Origin: Candidatus Bathyarchaeota archaeon
Lineage (GTDB): Archaea; Thermoproteota; Bathyarchaeia; TCS64
Length of the DNA stretch: 40,569 nucleotides
Reading direction: 5' to 3'
Assembly: GCA_026014515.1 (NCBI GenBank)
Contig: JAOZIG010000314.1
Span: 1 to 40,569 of the forward strand
Below are positions 8,990-18,888 of the stretch, piece after piece; position 1 is the stretch's first letter, and each line of letters starts with the position of its first letter. Made by a program: the position numbers and the translations under genes. A model generated the notes under the pieces. That model saw only the letters and a list, made by a program, of their open reading frames with translations. It did not search any database and was not told where the DNA came from.

Positions 8990-9943
8990 ATGAGTAACAA
9001 TCAAAATCAACTCTACATCTACACCGCGGTTGCGCTAGTAATCGGCTTAATCATAGGATACGTAGCAGCAGGAGCCATGAGTGGCCCCGTAGGAGACGAG
9101 GAGCTACTATCCCAGATAAGTGACCTTGAAGCACAAATCGATGACCTTGAGGCAGAAATAGCCGAATTAGGCGGAGAAACCACGCTATCAGGTGACTTGT
9201 TCATCTCAGGAAGCTCAACCGTCTTTCCAATCGCAGACCTTGCAGCAGAAGATTTCCAGAACATATATCCAGATGTCAACGTTCAGGTTGAAGGACCTGG
9301 TTCAGGTACTGGAGTTGCTAAGGCAAGTGATGGTACTGCAGACATTGGTATGGCTTCAAGAAACGTGAAAGCATCAGAGCTACTAAACGCGCCTACCTTA
9401 ATCACCTATGGTGTTGCAAAGGACAGCGTTTCAATAGTTATCAACCCAAGCAACTCACTTGCAGCAACACTGGATTTAACAACAGAACAGGTAAGTAAGA
9501 TTTTCAAAGGCGAGATCACAAACTGGAGTGAGCTAGGCGGAGACAACCACAAGATAAACGTTTACAGCCGTGAGGAGGGCTCAGGAACAAGAGCTACATT
9601 CATGGAGTTCACAGATATCGAGGAAGGCGAGTTCGCAGCAGATTCATCAGTCCAGCAGGGTAACTCAGCCATGAGAGCGGCGGTAGCAGGTGACCCATAT
9701 GGTATCGCATACATCTCACTGGGATACGTTGATTCAACAGTAGTTCCAGCAAAGATTGATGGTACGGAGGGTACAGTAGAGAATGTGCTTGCAGGTACAT
9801 ACCCATTCCAGCGAATTCTCTGGATGTTCACAAATGGCGCACCTAGTAATCTAGCTCAAGCATATCTTGACTACGTTATGAGCCCAGAGGGTCAACAGAT
9901 CGTAGAAGAAGAAGGCTTCATAGCCATATACCCAACTAACTAA
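8990..9943 (+). CDS. pstS: Phosphate ABC transporter substrate-binding protein PstS
   Basis: N-terminal TM/coiled coil, then SGSSTVFPIADLAAEDFQNIYPDVNVQVEGPGSGTG, GMASRNVK, SREEGSGTRATF: PstS phosphate-binding motifs; followed by pstCAB. Confidence 0.94.
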   Translation: MSNNQNQLYIYTAVALVIGLIIGYVAAGAMSGPVGDEELLSQISDLEAQIDDLEAEIAELGGETTLSGDLFISGSSTVFPIADLAAEDFQNIYPDVNVQVEGPGSGTGVAKASDGTADIGMASRNVKASELLNAPTLITYGVAKDSVSIVINPSNSLAATLDLTTEQVSKIFKGEITNWSELGGDNHKINVYSREEGSGTRATFMEFTDIEEGEFAADSSVQQGNSAMRAAVAGDPYGIAYISLGYVDSTVVPAKIDGTEGTVENVLAGTYPFQRILWMFTNGAPSNLAQAYLDYVMSPEGQQIVEEEGFIAIYPTN

Positions 9944-10117
9944 ACTTCTTTTTTCATATATTTATATGATTTAAGAGGTTTATATCCCACCTCAAACATA
10001 AACTATATAGATGTTTATAGGTTATTTCGCAAATATAGTATATTTAGGAAAGATATATTACCCGTTCATTGTTCATAGCCACCAAATAGAAGACAAATTT
10101 AGGCAAGAGGTGAAAAA

Positions 10118-10966
10118 GTGGACAGAGAAGACATAATAGAAAAGCTATTGCTTGTTTGCGCTTCGGCTTCAACTATTGTAATATTTCTAATTGTCTATTA
10201 TTTGTTCAAGAACGGAGTCCATGTATTAAGCTGGGATTTCGTATTCGGGATGACCTATAACCCCGGAACAGACCAATTTGGTATATTCCCCATAATAGTA
10301 ACCAACTTTACAACAGCTTTCTACTCACTACTAATAGCAACAATCATCGGATTACCTACAGCGATCTTCCTATCCGAATACTCTCCTTTCTGGTTGAGAA
10401 ACATCATCAAGCCATTGATAGAGGTGATCGTGGGTATTCCCTCAGTTGTTATAGGTTTCTGGGGACTTATCGTACTGGTACCAATAATCAGAAACGTGTT
10501 CCCAACGACACAGGGACAATCAATGCTAACAGGCTCAATCGTCCTCGCGTTCATGACCCTGCCAACACTAATATCACTTTCAGAAGACAGCCTAAGAGCA
10601 GTACCAAGAGCCTACAGAGAAGCAAGTCTAGCATTAGGCGCTACTCGTTGGCAAACAATCACCAAGGTAATACTACCAAGCGCATCCAGTGGGATACGCG
10701 CCGCGATGGTACTAGCCATGGGAAGGGCTGTAGGGGAAACCATGGCAGCCTTGATGGTAATAGGAAACCCCTACATTCCATGGATAACAGTGAACCCGCT
10801 TGAGATCGTAAGAACCCTCCCCACAACGATCGCTCTTGAGTTCGGATACGTAGAGTTCTACTCTACACACTATTACGCGTTATTTGGAATGGGTTTGATC
10901 CTTTTCATCAGTGTTTTCTTCATGAATCTAGTAGCCACATATTTCTCAGGGAGGCATAAGCTGTGA
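10118..10966 (+). CDS. pstC: Phosphate ABC transporter permease PstC (GTG start)
   Basis: EVIVGIPSVVIGFWGLIVLVP and YREASLALGATRWQTITKVILPSASSGIRAAMVLAMGRAVGETMA (EAA motif). Confidence 0.95.
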   Translation: MDREDIIEKLLLVCASASTIVIFLIVYYLFKNGVHVLSWDFVFGMTYNPGTDQFGIFPIIVTNFTTAFYSLLIATIIGLPTAIFLSEYSPFWLRNIIKPLIEVIVGIPSVVIGFWGLIVLVPIIRNVFPTTQGQSMLTGSIVLAFMTLPTLISLSEDSLRAVPRAYREASLALGATRWQTITKVILPSASSGIRAAMVLAMGRAVGETMAALMVIGNPYIPWITVNPLEIVRTLPTTIALEFGYVEFYSTHYYALFGMGLILFISVFFMNLVATYFSGRHKL

Positions 10967-11829
10967 ATCCGGTACAGAAGGAAAAAATGATACTTGGTTT
11001 GATGTACGTAGCAGTCTTCCTTAGCATCATAATGCTACCCATCATCATACTCTGGGTTACTACAAATGGGATAGGAGAACTCAACTGGACCTTCCTAACC
11101 GGAACACCGTCTTTCTCCACATCAGAGTCAAGACTAGCCACTCACGGAGTATTCCCCCAGATAATAGGCTCATTCTACCTAGTCGCAGGAAGCACGCTGC
11201 TTGGAACACCAGTGGGCGTATTATCTGCCATATACCTCACAGAGTACGCGGCTCCAAACATAATCACAAAAACAATCCGGTTCTTTACCGAGACGCTTGC
11301 AGGTATTCCCAGCATCGTAATTGGGTTATTTGGAATGGAGTTATTGGTTTATCGTCTCGGGTTCCAAACATCACTACTATCTGGTGTAGTATCACTGAGC
11401 TTAATGACGCTGCCTTTCGTTATCAGGGCATCAGAGGAAGCAATCAAAGTAGTACCAAACGAGTACAGGGAAGCTAGTCTAGCCATGGGGGCATCAAAAT
11501 GGCAAACCATACTCAAGGTAGTTATCCCAGCCGCGTTACCGGGAATATTAACAGGAGTACTGCTTGGAATGGGGAGAGCAATAGGAGAAACAGCGGTACT
11601 TATTCTTACAACAGGTGGTGGAATGAGTAGAAAGGTGCCGACACGCTTGACTTCACCTGTAGGCAGTTTACCCATCTACATTTATTTGATAGCTAAAGAG
11701 ACAGTGCATCAGGACTTGTTGAACAGGGGATACGCGGCAAGCCTCGTCTTATTAATAATATTCTTCTCGATGAGCGTCTCGGCTTTACTGATACGAAATC
11801 ATTATTTGAGGAAATTAGGAAATGAATAA
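10963..11829 (+). CDS. pstA: Phosphate ABC transporter permease PstA (GTG start, overlaps pstC)
   Basis: [20 protein letters not shown] and [45 protein letters not shown]. Confidence 0.95.
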   Translation: MNPVQKEKMILGLMYVAVFLSIIMLPIIILWVTTNGIGELNWTFLTGTPSFSTSESRLATHGVFPQIIGSFYLVAGSTLLGTPVGVLSAIYLTEYAAPNIITKTIRFFTETLAGIPSIVIGLFGMELLVYRLGFQTSLLSGVVSLSLMTLPFVIRASEEAIKVVPNEYREASLAMGASKWQTILKVVIPAALPGILTGVLLGMGRAIGETAVLILTTGGGMSRKVPTRLTSPVGSLPIYIYLIAKETVHQDLLNRGYAASLVLLIIFFSMSVSALLIRNHYLRKLGNE

Positions 11830-12631
11830 CACTTACATGATTGACGAAGAGGTCTCAGGCTTCATACCATCAATGGCAGAAGACAAGATCGCCTTTAAGG
11901 ACTTCAACCTCTGGTACGGGGACAACCACGTACTAAAAGACATCAACATATCCATCAAAAACAACATAGTAACCGCCTTCATGGGACCCAGCGGCTGCGG
12001 AAAAAGCACCCTACTACGAAGCATCGATAGAATGAACGATATTATTCCAATATGTAGAACTGAGGGCGCGGTCCATCTTGATGGAAGAAATATCTACGAG
12101 CCAGACGAAGACGTCTACGAGTTAAGAAAAAGAGTCGGCATGGTCTTCCAGAAACCTAACCCATTTCCCATGAGTATTTATGACAACATCGCCTATGGAC
12201 CTAAGCTCCATAAACTGGCAAATGGAGACGAGTTAGACAAGATAGTAGAAGAAAGCCTCAAAGGTGCAGCCCTCTGGGACGAGGTGAAAGATCGGCTCCA
12301 TGATTCCGCCTTCGGATTAAGTGGTGGACAACAACAACGTCTCTGTATTGCACGTGCTTTAAGCATCAATCCTGAGATTATATTGATGGATGAGCCCTGT
12401 AGCGCCTTAGACCCAATAGCAACCATGAAAATCGAGGCATTAATGCGGGAACTAAAGGAGAATTATACGGTGGTTCTCGTTACTCATAACCTACAACAAG
12501 CAGCAAGGGTCAGTGAGATGACTGCGTTCATGTACATTGGGGAGGTTGTCGAGTTTGGCGCAACACGAGCCCTTTTTGAAAACCCTCAAAATGAGTTGAC
12601 GGAGAACTATATTACAGGAAAATTCGGGTGA
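11822..12631 (+). CDS. pstB: Phosphate ABC transporter ATPase PstB
   Basis: Walker [20 protein letters not shown], signature [15 protein letters not shown], Walker [13 protein letters not shown]. Confidence 0.97.
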   Translation: MNNTYMIDEEVSGFIPSMAEDKIAFKDFNLWYGDNHVLKDINISIKNNIVTAFMGPSGCGKSTLLRSIDRMNDIIPICRTEGAVHLDGRNIYEPDEDVYELRKRVGMVFQKPNPFPMSIYDNIAYGPKLHKLANGDELDKIVEESLKGAALWDEVKDRLHDSAFGLSGGQQQRLCIARALSINPEIILMDEPCSALDPIATMKIEALMRELKENYTVVLVTHNLQQAARVSEMTAFMYIGEVVEFGATRALFENPQNELTENYITGKFG

Positions 12632-13278
12632 TAAGGATGAGAAGACCACTTGACCTTGGGTTGGAACAGATACAGCATCTACTTGTGAAGATGGGAAACC
12701 TAGCAATACAGAGCCTGGACCTTGCCTTGAAAGGCTTCTTCGAGGACGAGGACGTATATATTCAGCTACGAGCGTGGAGCAACACAATATTATTGCTTAG
12801 CGAGGAAGTTGAAGACCGAGCAACAGAGCTTATGGCACTTCATCAACCCATGGCAGGAGACCTACGCACATTAAAAGCATACATCAAGGTAGCCTACGAC
12901 ATCGAACGCTATGGAAGATACTCGATGGACATCAGTGAGATCAAGTCTCAGCTTGGAGAATGGGATATAATACCAAACGGTGAAGGCTACGAGTTCAAAG
13001 AGCTTGGTAAGAAGGTCCAGAAATGTCTCAGTATGAGCGTCAAATATCTTGAAACCATGGATAAGGATGCTATCTTTGAGTTAGGGCAAATCGAGACCGA
13101 GGCTGATGAGTTATACAGGAAAAACCTTCAGCTACTCTGGGAAAGCGAGTTATCTACCAAGACCATCATGGCTTACACATTGACTATCAGATACCTTGAA
13201 CGGATTGCTGACCATAGTAGCTACATCAGTGAGTCTATCTACTACGCGATAACAGGTAGAAGAGTCTCTCTAAGATGA
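12628..13278 (+). CDS. phoU: Phosphate transport regulator PhoU
   Basis: PhoU helical repeats ([56 protein letters not shown]); directly follows pstB. Confidence 0.93.
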   Translation: MIRMRRPLDLGLEQIQHLLVKMGNLAIQSLDLALKGFFEDEDVYIQLRAWSNTILLLSEEVEDRATELMALHQPMAGDLRTLKAYIKVAYDIERYGRYSMDISEIKSQLGEWDIIPNGEGYEFKELGKKVQKCLSMSVKYLETMDKDAIFELGQIETEADELYRKNLQLLWESELSTKTIMAYTLTIRYLERIADHSSYISESIYYAITGRRVSLR

Positions 13279-13991
13279 GAATAGCAATATTCTCTGACAT
13301 TCATGGTAACCATGCTGCACTGGTAAACGTTCTCAAAGATATTGATGAACAGAAACCAGACCACGTGTTTTGTCTAGGCGATCTTGTTGGATACGGTCCA
13401 AGACCAAATGAGGTAATAGAAACCATCAGAGAAGCGAAGATACCAACAGTACTGGGCAACTATGATGATGGCGTCGGTTACGAACGGGGTGAATGCGGCT
13501 GCGCTTATGTTACTTACGTTGAGAAGAGGAACGGTCAACGAAGCATTGACTGGACGACGAAACAGGTATCCCCCGAGAACAAGGCTTTTCTCAGAAACCT
13601 CAAGGATAAGATCGAGTTCGAAACAAACGGGTATAGGATATTATTGGTTCATGGAAGCCCGAGACGCATCAATGAGTACCTCTACGAGGACCGCCCTGAA
13701 CGTAGTTTATCACGGATGCTTGAATCAGTGGAAGCGGATGTGGTGGTCTGTGGACATACTCACAAGCCATATCATCGACAGGTGGCAGGTGTTCATCTCA
13801 TCAATGATGGAAGCGTGGGAAAGCCCAAGGATGGCGATCCGCGGGCATGTTATGCCTTGATTACTTTGGATGATGCGGTTTTAGTTGAGTTTAGGCGTGT
13901 GGGGTATCCTGTTGAGTCTGTTGTAGATGAGATAATAGAGGCGGGGCTTCCAGAAGCCTTTGCCGAAGCCTTGAGGACCGCGGGTAAGTAA
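13275..13991 (+). CDS. Metallophosphoesterase (YfcE/DUF2437-like)
   Basis: [81 protein letters not shown]. Last gene of the pst cluster (overlaps phoU by 4 nt). Confidence 0.92.
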   Translation: MRIAIFSDIHGNHAALVNVLKDIDEQKPDHVFCLGDLVGYGPRPNEVIETIREAKIPTVLGNYDDGVGYERGECGCAYVTYVEKRNGQRSIDWTTKQVSPENKAFLRNLKDKIEFETNGYRILLVHGSPRRINEYLYEDRPERSLSRMLESVEADVVVCGHTHKPYHRQVAGVHLINDGSVGKPKDGDPRACYALITLDDAVLVEFRRVGYPVESVVDEIIEAGLPEAFAEALRTAGK

Positions 13992-14026
13992 TTTTGTTTA
14001 AATAAACCCGTTCAGCAACAGACTCA

Positions 14027-14488
14027 ATGTATGATTTAGAAAAACTAGTCAAAGACAGCGAAGAGGTCAAACATTACATAGAGTCCAGCCAAGAGAAAGC
14101 CCCGCAGTTTATGGAGCAATACAATGAATACACGCTGGAACGGGAGATAGTTATGAAAATCAACTGCCACAGCAACAACTACATCATATTCGCCTTCAGC
14201 GCCGAGTGGTGCCCAGACTGCTACCGCAACATACCAGTACTCGCCAAACTACAGGAAGCAACAGGACTAGAAACAAGAATATTTGGTCACCTCATGAGGG
14301 ATGCGAAGAGCCCCAACAAGCGGTGGAGGATACCTCCCAGTCCAGCGGAGGTTGATGAGTTTGACGTGGTCAAGATACCATCAATGTATATTCTCGATAA
14401 ACAGGGACAGAAAGTTGGTGAGATCATTGAAGACCCACCACAGGGAATGAGTCTTGAGGCAGCGATATTGGCTATTCTCGAATCATAA
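14027..14488 (+). CDS. Thioredoxin-fold protein
   Basis: FAFSAEWCPDCYRNIPVLAKLQEATG (CPDC active site), IPSMYILDKQGQKVGEIIEDP. Confidence 0.85.
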   Translation: MYDLEKLVKDSEEVKHYIESSQEKAPQFMEQYNEYTLEREIVMKINCHSNNYIIFAFSAEWCPDCYRNIPVLAKLQEATGLETRIFGHLMRDAKSPNKRWRIPPSPAEVDEFDVVKIPSMYILDKQGQKVGEIIEDPPQGMSLEAAILAILES

Positions 14489-14521
14489 CGTGTTTTATTC
14501 TAGATTCAATATTAACTGGTT

Positions 14522-15076
14522 ATGCAGCCAGACACAATACTCAGAAAATATACGGATCGCAAAGGAAGAGAAGTAATTCTACGTACACCAAGATGGAGCG
14601 ACCTAGACGACATGCTGGACTTCATCAACAGCCTAGTCGAGGAAGAAGCCATGATCGCGGTAGACACCAAGAAAACGAGAAACGAAGAAATCGAGTGGGT
14701 AGCAACCAACCTCAAAAGACTAGAAAAAGACGAGCATATGTGTGTGGTAGCGGAAGTTGATGGTCACATGGTGGGAAGCACCGAGATTGGACCAAGGTTT
14801 GGACGCCTCAAGCATTATGGTACTCTCGGCATCTCATTGAAGAAGGGTTATCGTGAATCAGGGATTGGTCAGGAGATGATGAAGGAGATCGAGAAACATG
14901 CACCGAGACTGGGAATCGAGTATCTTGCCCTTGAAGTGTTTGGCACCAATGAAAGGGCGATACATGTGTATGAGAAGATGGGATACAAGCAGATTGGCGC
15001 ATACCCTGATGGCATCAAGTACTGTGGAGAATATGTAGATAGCGTATTCATGTACAAGAAGATTAAGAAAAACTAA
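14522..15076 (+). CDS. GNAT-family N-acetyltransferase
   Basis: GTLGISLKKGYRESGIGQEMMKEIEKHA...LALEVFGTNERAIHVYEKMGYKQIGAYPDGI. Confidence 0.92.
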   Translation: MQPDTILRKYTDRKGREVILRTPRWSDLDDMLDFINSLVEEEAMIAVDTKKTRNEEIEWVATNLKRLEKDEHMCVVAEVDGHMVGSTEIGPRFGRLKHYGTLGISLKKGYRESGIGQEMMKEIEKHAPRLGIEYLALEVFGTNERAIHVYEKMGYKQIGAYPDGIKYCGEYVDSVFMYKKIKKN

Positions 15077-15088
15077 GACCAGACAATA

Positions 15089-15160
15089 CCCTATAACAAC
15101 CCGTAACAACTTTTCACACAAGAAAATTTTTTTCCCAAAGTACCCACCAGTAGACACCAC
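15089..15160 (+). repeat. Dispersed ~70-bp intergenic repeat, copy B
   Basis: ccctataacaacccgtaacaacttttcacacaagaaaatttttttcccaaagtacccaccagtagacaccac; near-identical core to 4611-4676 and to the reverse complement of 18443-18515. Confidence 0.9.
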
Positions 15161-15351
15161 AAGAAGCTGGACTAGTTACGAATACCTTTTTAAAAACAGG
15201 CGCTGCAAATATTGTGGGATAGGGAATGAGAGTGTATCACTCGGACTGGACACGCTCCTCCTAATGGAGGAAACAACTTCTAACAACCCTAGCCAACACG
15301 CCAGCACCAATAATACCCAAATAGTGCTGACCATAAAGGACGGATACAACA

Positions 15352-16479
15352 ATGACAGATGAACCAAAGAAAGAGATGGTAGTGACACCCTGGGAGGTCA
15401 GCGGAGACATAGACTACGATAAGCTCATGGAGCAGTTCGGAGTCCAGCCCATGACCAAGGAGATAGAGGAAAAGATCGCCAAACACGCTGGGTTCAAACA
15501 CCTCCAGCTAAGGCGAGGAGTATACTTGAGCCACAGGGACACTGACTGGTGGATCAAGGAATACGAGAAGGGAAACAAAGTAGGACTCTACACTGGGCGT
15601 GGACCCAGCGGGCACGTGCACCTAGGACACCTCCTTCCATGGTTCTTCTGCAAGTATCTGCAGGACGCATTTGACGCTGATCTCTACTTCCAGATGACGG
15701 ACGACGAAAAGTTCCTCCACAGAGATGATCTCACGTTGGAAGAGACTATTGCGTTGACGTATGAGAACGCGTTAGATGTTATCGCGTGTGGCTTGAGGGC
15801 TGAGAAGACCCACATCTTCAGTGACACCGATCACATCGGTCACTTGTACAAGATCGCGTTGAATGTGGCGAAGAAGGTAACCTATAACACGGCGAAGGCG
15901 GTGTTCGGGTTCAACGACAGCAACAACATAGGTATTGTCTGGTATCCTGCAATGCAGGCTATGACCTGCTTCCTTGAATCAGATAGAGAAGGCAGAAACA
16001 TACCATGTCTGATACCAGCAGCCATCGACCAAGACCCATACTGGAGAATGACAAGAGACATCGCAGAAAAGCTAGGTTACACTAAGCCTGCCCAGATTCA
16101 CGCCAAGTTCCTACCGGGACTAGCTGAAGGCGGAAAAATGAGCGCAAGCCAGCCTGAGACAGCGATATTCACCACAGACCCACCAAAGAAGGCGGGAAAG
16201 AAGGTGATGAAAGCGTTCACAGGTGGACGAGACACGGTAGAGGAGCAGCGTGAGCTTGGTGGAAGACCAGAAGTATGCAACGTTTACGCCTACTATTACT
16301 TCTTGTTTGAGGAGAACGATGAGGCGCTTGTTGAACGTGAACTCAAGTGCAAGAAGGGTGAGATTCTCTGTGGTGAGTGTAAGAAGACCCTCGCTAAACG
16401 TGTTGAGGTCTTCCTTGAGGATTTCCAGAAGAAGCGTGAAGAGGCACGTGCGGTTCTGGATGATTATCTCCTCAAGTAA
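15352..16479 (+). CDS. trpS: Tryptophanyl-tRNA synthetase
   Basis: Class-I HIGH-like GPSGHVHLGHLLPW and KMSKS-like KMSASQPETAIF; archaeal/eukaryal-type TrpRS architecture. Confidence 0.95.
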   Translation: MTDEPKKEMVVTPWEVSGDIDYDKLMEQFGVQPMTKEIEEKIAKHAGFKHLQLRRGVYLSHRDTDWWIKEYEKGNKVGLYTGRGPSGHVHLGHLLPWFFCKYLQDAFDADLYFQMTDDEKFLHRDDLTLEETIALTYENALDVIACGLRAEKTHIFSDTDHIGHLYKIALNVAKKVTYNTAKAVFGFNDSNNIGIVWYPAMQAMTCFLESDREGRNIPCLIPAAIDQDPYWRMTRDIAEKLGYTKPAQIHAKFLPGLAEGGKMSASQPETAIFTTDPPKKAGKKVMKAFTGGRDTVEEQRELGGRPEVCNVYAYYYFLFEENDEALVERELKCKKGEILCGECKKTLAKRVEVFLEDFQKKREEARAVLDDYLLK

Positions 16480-16509
16480 TCTTTTCCATCTATAATCCAA
16501 TATATTTCT

Positions 16510-16854
16510 ATGAGTATTGTAAAAAATCTGGCCGAGATTCCTGAGACGACGCATCCATTTCTAGCAAAAGTGGGAATGAGTACACTGTATTCGCGGCGTG
16601 ATGATGGCGCTGAGTTGACGTGTTTTGTGGTCAGGTGCAAGGTTGGTTCTGAGATCGAGGAGCATGTTCACCCAGATGAGGCGGATATTATCTATGTGTT
16701 AGCTGGGAAGGCAACTATGTGGATAGAGGATCGGGGAGAGTTCCCGCTTGACTCCGGGGTATTCGTTGTTGTGCCCAAAGATCTCAAGCATAGAACCTAC
16801 GATGTGACAGAAGAATTACTCATCTACGATGTATTTTACCCAGCGATGTTCTAG
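16510..16854 (+). CDS. Cupin-domain protein
   Basis: GSEIEEHVHPDEADIIYVLAGKATMWIEDRGEFPLDSGVFVVVPKDLKHRTYDV (cupin motifs 1 and 2). Confidence 0.9.
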   Translation: MSIVKNLAEIPETTHPFLAKVGMSTLYSRRDDGAELTCFVVRCKVGSEIEEHVHPDEADIIYVLAGKATMWIEDRGEFPLDSGVFVVVPKDLKHRTYDVTEELLIYDVFYPAMF

Positions 16855-16895
16855 TTTTTAGAAACCTTAAAGCAATTCACTGCCTTTTTTCATTT

Positions 16896-18425
16896 ATGTC
16901 AAGTCTTAAAGAGAATTATGAGCAGCTTCTTGAGCAGAGTAAAGAGCTAGCGGTTGTTCAGAGCGCTGGAGCGATTATTTACTGGGATATGGAGACCAAG
17001 ATGCCTCCAAAGGGCGTTGAGTTGAAGAGCCAGCAACTGGCGTTTATTGAAAAAACAGCGCACCAGATGATGACCAACCCCATGGTTGGAAAGGTATTGG
17101 AGTCCATCGAGAAGGATTCCAAGTATGATTCACTTGATCAAGTGCAGAAGCGTAACGTGTACCTTGCGCGTAAAGCCTATGATGAGGCTACCAAGCTTCC
17201 CGAGAAGCTGGTGGTTGATATTGTCAAGCAACAGACGGTGGGGGTAAATGTCTGGAAACGGGCGAAGGGGGCAAAAGACTGGAAACTGTTTATGCCTGAG
17301 CTTGTGAAGATCAAGGAGCTCACGGAGAAGAAAGCGGAGCTTTTGATGGATATCAAAGGCTCGAAGACGCCATATGATGCCTTGATTGATGACTTTGAGC
17401 CCAAGATGACCGCCGATAACATTACACGGATTTTCGACGGTATGAGGAAGGGGCTTTCGAAGGTAATGGATAAGGTCTTGGAGCATCAGGATGTGGATAC
17501 AAAGTTCTTGACGCGTCCTGTGTCTGTTCCTGTTCAGGAGAAGATCGGTGAGCAGATGGCGGATTTCATCCTTTATGATATTAAGTCTGAGAATGCGGGT
17601 GGTAGGATTGATGCTACTGAGCACCCATTCACCACAGGCTATTATACTGATGTTAGGATTACGACGCATTATCATGAGAACCAGTTCATGAGCAGCATCT
17701 ACAGCATATTGCATGAGGGTGGTCACGGTCTTTATGAGCAGGGTTTGCCGATGAAGTGGATGTATCAGCCTATTGGCTCCAGTGCGAGTTATGGTATTCA
17801 TGAGTCTATGAGCCGGTTTGTCGAGAACATGGTGGGTAGGAGCCCTGAGTTCTGGACATATTACTTGCCTTTGTTGAAGAAGCTTACCGGTGATACCTTC
17901 AAGGATATTAGTAGAGAGCAGATGCTGCATGCGGCTAACTATGTGACGCCTAGTAAGATCAGGATAGAGGCGGATGAGGTTACTTATGGTATGCATATTA
18001 TCATCAGGTTTGAGATCGAGCGTGACTTGTTCAGTGGTAAGGTGGAGGTTTCTGAGCTTCCTGAGGTCTGGAATCAGAAGTACATGGATTATCTCGGTGT
18101 AGAGATACTGGATGATAGTGAGGGGGTTATGCAGGATACTCACTGGGCTAGTGGGTTGTTTGGTTATTTCCCGAGTTATGCTTTGGGTAATATCTATGAT
18201 GGTGTCTGGTTGACCACGTTGAACAAGGACTTACCGGATTGGAGGCTTGATGTGGAGAAGGGTGTCTATAAGAACATCAAGACATGGATGACCGAGAACG
18301 TGTATGGTTATGCGAACCTCTATGACCCTGAGGACTTGGTTAAGCATGTGACTGGTACCGGGTTAGTGGTGGAGCCTTTTATCGAGTATCTTGATGATAA
18401 GTTCCGTGGTATCTACGGGTACTAA
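16896..18425 (+). CDS. M32-family carboxypeptidase Taq
   Basis: HEGGHGLYEQGLP (HEXXH-type), IHESMSRFVENMVGRS, IRFEIERDLFSG, DTHWASGLFGYFPSYALGNIY: hallmark M32 motifs. Confidence 0.96.
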   Translation: MSSLKENYEQLLEQSKELAVVQSAGAIIYWDMETKMPPKGVELKSQQLAFIEKTAHQMMTNPMVGKVLESIEKDSKYDSLDQVQKRNVYLARKAYDEATKLPEKLVVDIVKQQTVGVNVWKRAKGAKDWKLFMPELVKIKELTEKKAELLMDIKGSKTPYDALIDDFEPKMTADNITRIFDGMRKGLSKVMDKVLEHQDVDTKFLTRPVSVPVQEKIGEQMADFILYDIKSENAGGRIDATEHPFTTGYYTDVRITTHYHENQFMSSIYSILHEGGHGLYEQGLPMKWMYQPIGSSASYGIHESMSRFVENMVGRSPEFWTYYLPLLKKLTGDTFKDISREQMLHAANYVTPSKIRIEADEVTYGMHIIIRFEIERDLFSGKVEVSELPEVWNQKYMDYLGVEILDDSEGVMQDTHWASGLFGYFPSYALGNIYDGVWLTTLNKDLPDWRLDVEKGVYKNIKTWMTENVYGYANLYDPEDLVKHVTGTGLVVEPFIEYLDDKFRGIYGY

Positions 18426-18442
18426 CCCTCTACTTTTTTTTA

Positions 18443-18515
18443 TTTGGTGTCTACTGGTGGGTACTTTGGGAAAAAAATTTCTCGTGTGAATTAGTGTTAC
18501 TTGTTGTTATAGGGT
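18443..18515 (-). repeat. Dispersed ~70-bp intergenic repeat, copy C (reverse orientation)
   Basis: Reverse complement reads accctataacaacaagtaacactaattcacacgagaaatttttttcccaaagtacccaccagtagacaccaaa. Confidence 0.9.
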
Positions 18516-18543
18516 TATATCGTGTGGTTTCTTTGGTATTGTT

Positions 18544-18888
18544 GTGAGGTATAGATACATCAGGTACCGTTGGGAACGGGGCAACGATATGGAGGAACTG
18601 GCGTCGGTTCTCTCAGAAGATTACATTGTTGCTCGTCGGATGTTCCCGGGTTCTAATATCGAGGTGAGTCTATTCAAGGATGACCGACTAGAATTGATTG
18701 TTACAGCGGATCGTATGCGGGTTCATATGAACGCTCATAGAGCTATACTGAGCCAGTTTGAGGACGGTGCCTTCACTAAACATGATTTGACACTCAGGGA
18801 GAAGATACTGGAGCTGTATCCAAGGAGTCGTCCAACACCGTTCCCGTGGGGACACAGCTTCGAGCCCAATTATGAGGTTGAAGAATAG
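18544..18888 (+). CDS. Hypothetical protein
   Basis: 114-aa ORF in a gap between CDSs with plausible codon usage; no recognised family. GTG start or internal ATG (MEELASVLSED...) at 18589. Confidence 0.6.
   Translation: MRYRYIRYRWERGNDMEELASVLSEDYIVARRMFPGSNIEVSLFKDDRLELIVTADRMRVHMNAHRAILSQFEDGAFTKHDLTLREKILELYPRSRPTPFPWGHSFEPNYEVEE

Noticed and set aside
16120-16554. 144-aa minus-strand ORF opposite the 3' part of trpS
   Set aside because: Antisense to conserved TrpRS sequence; no family resemblance.
17130-18143. 337-aa minus-strand ORF rich in I/L/H/T
   Set aside because: Antisense shadow of the M32 carboxypeptidase, whose catalytic motifs are intact; composition typical of reverse-complement reading.
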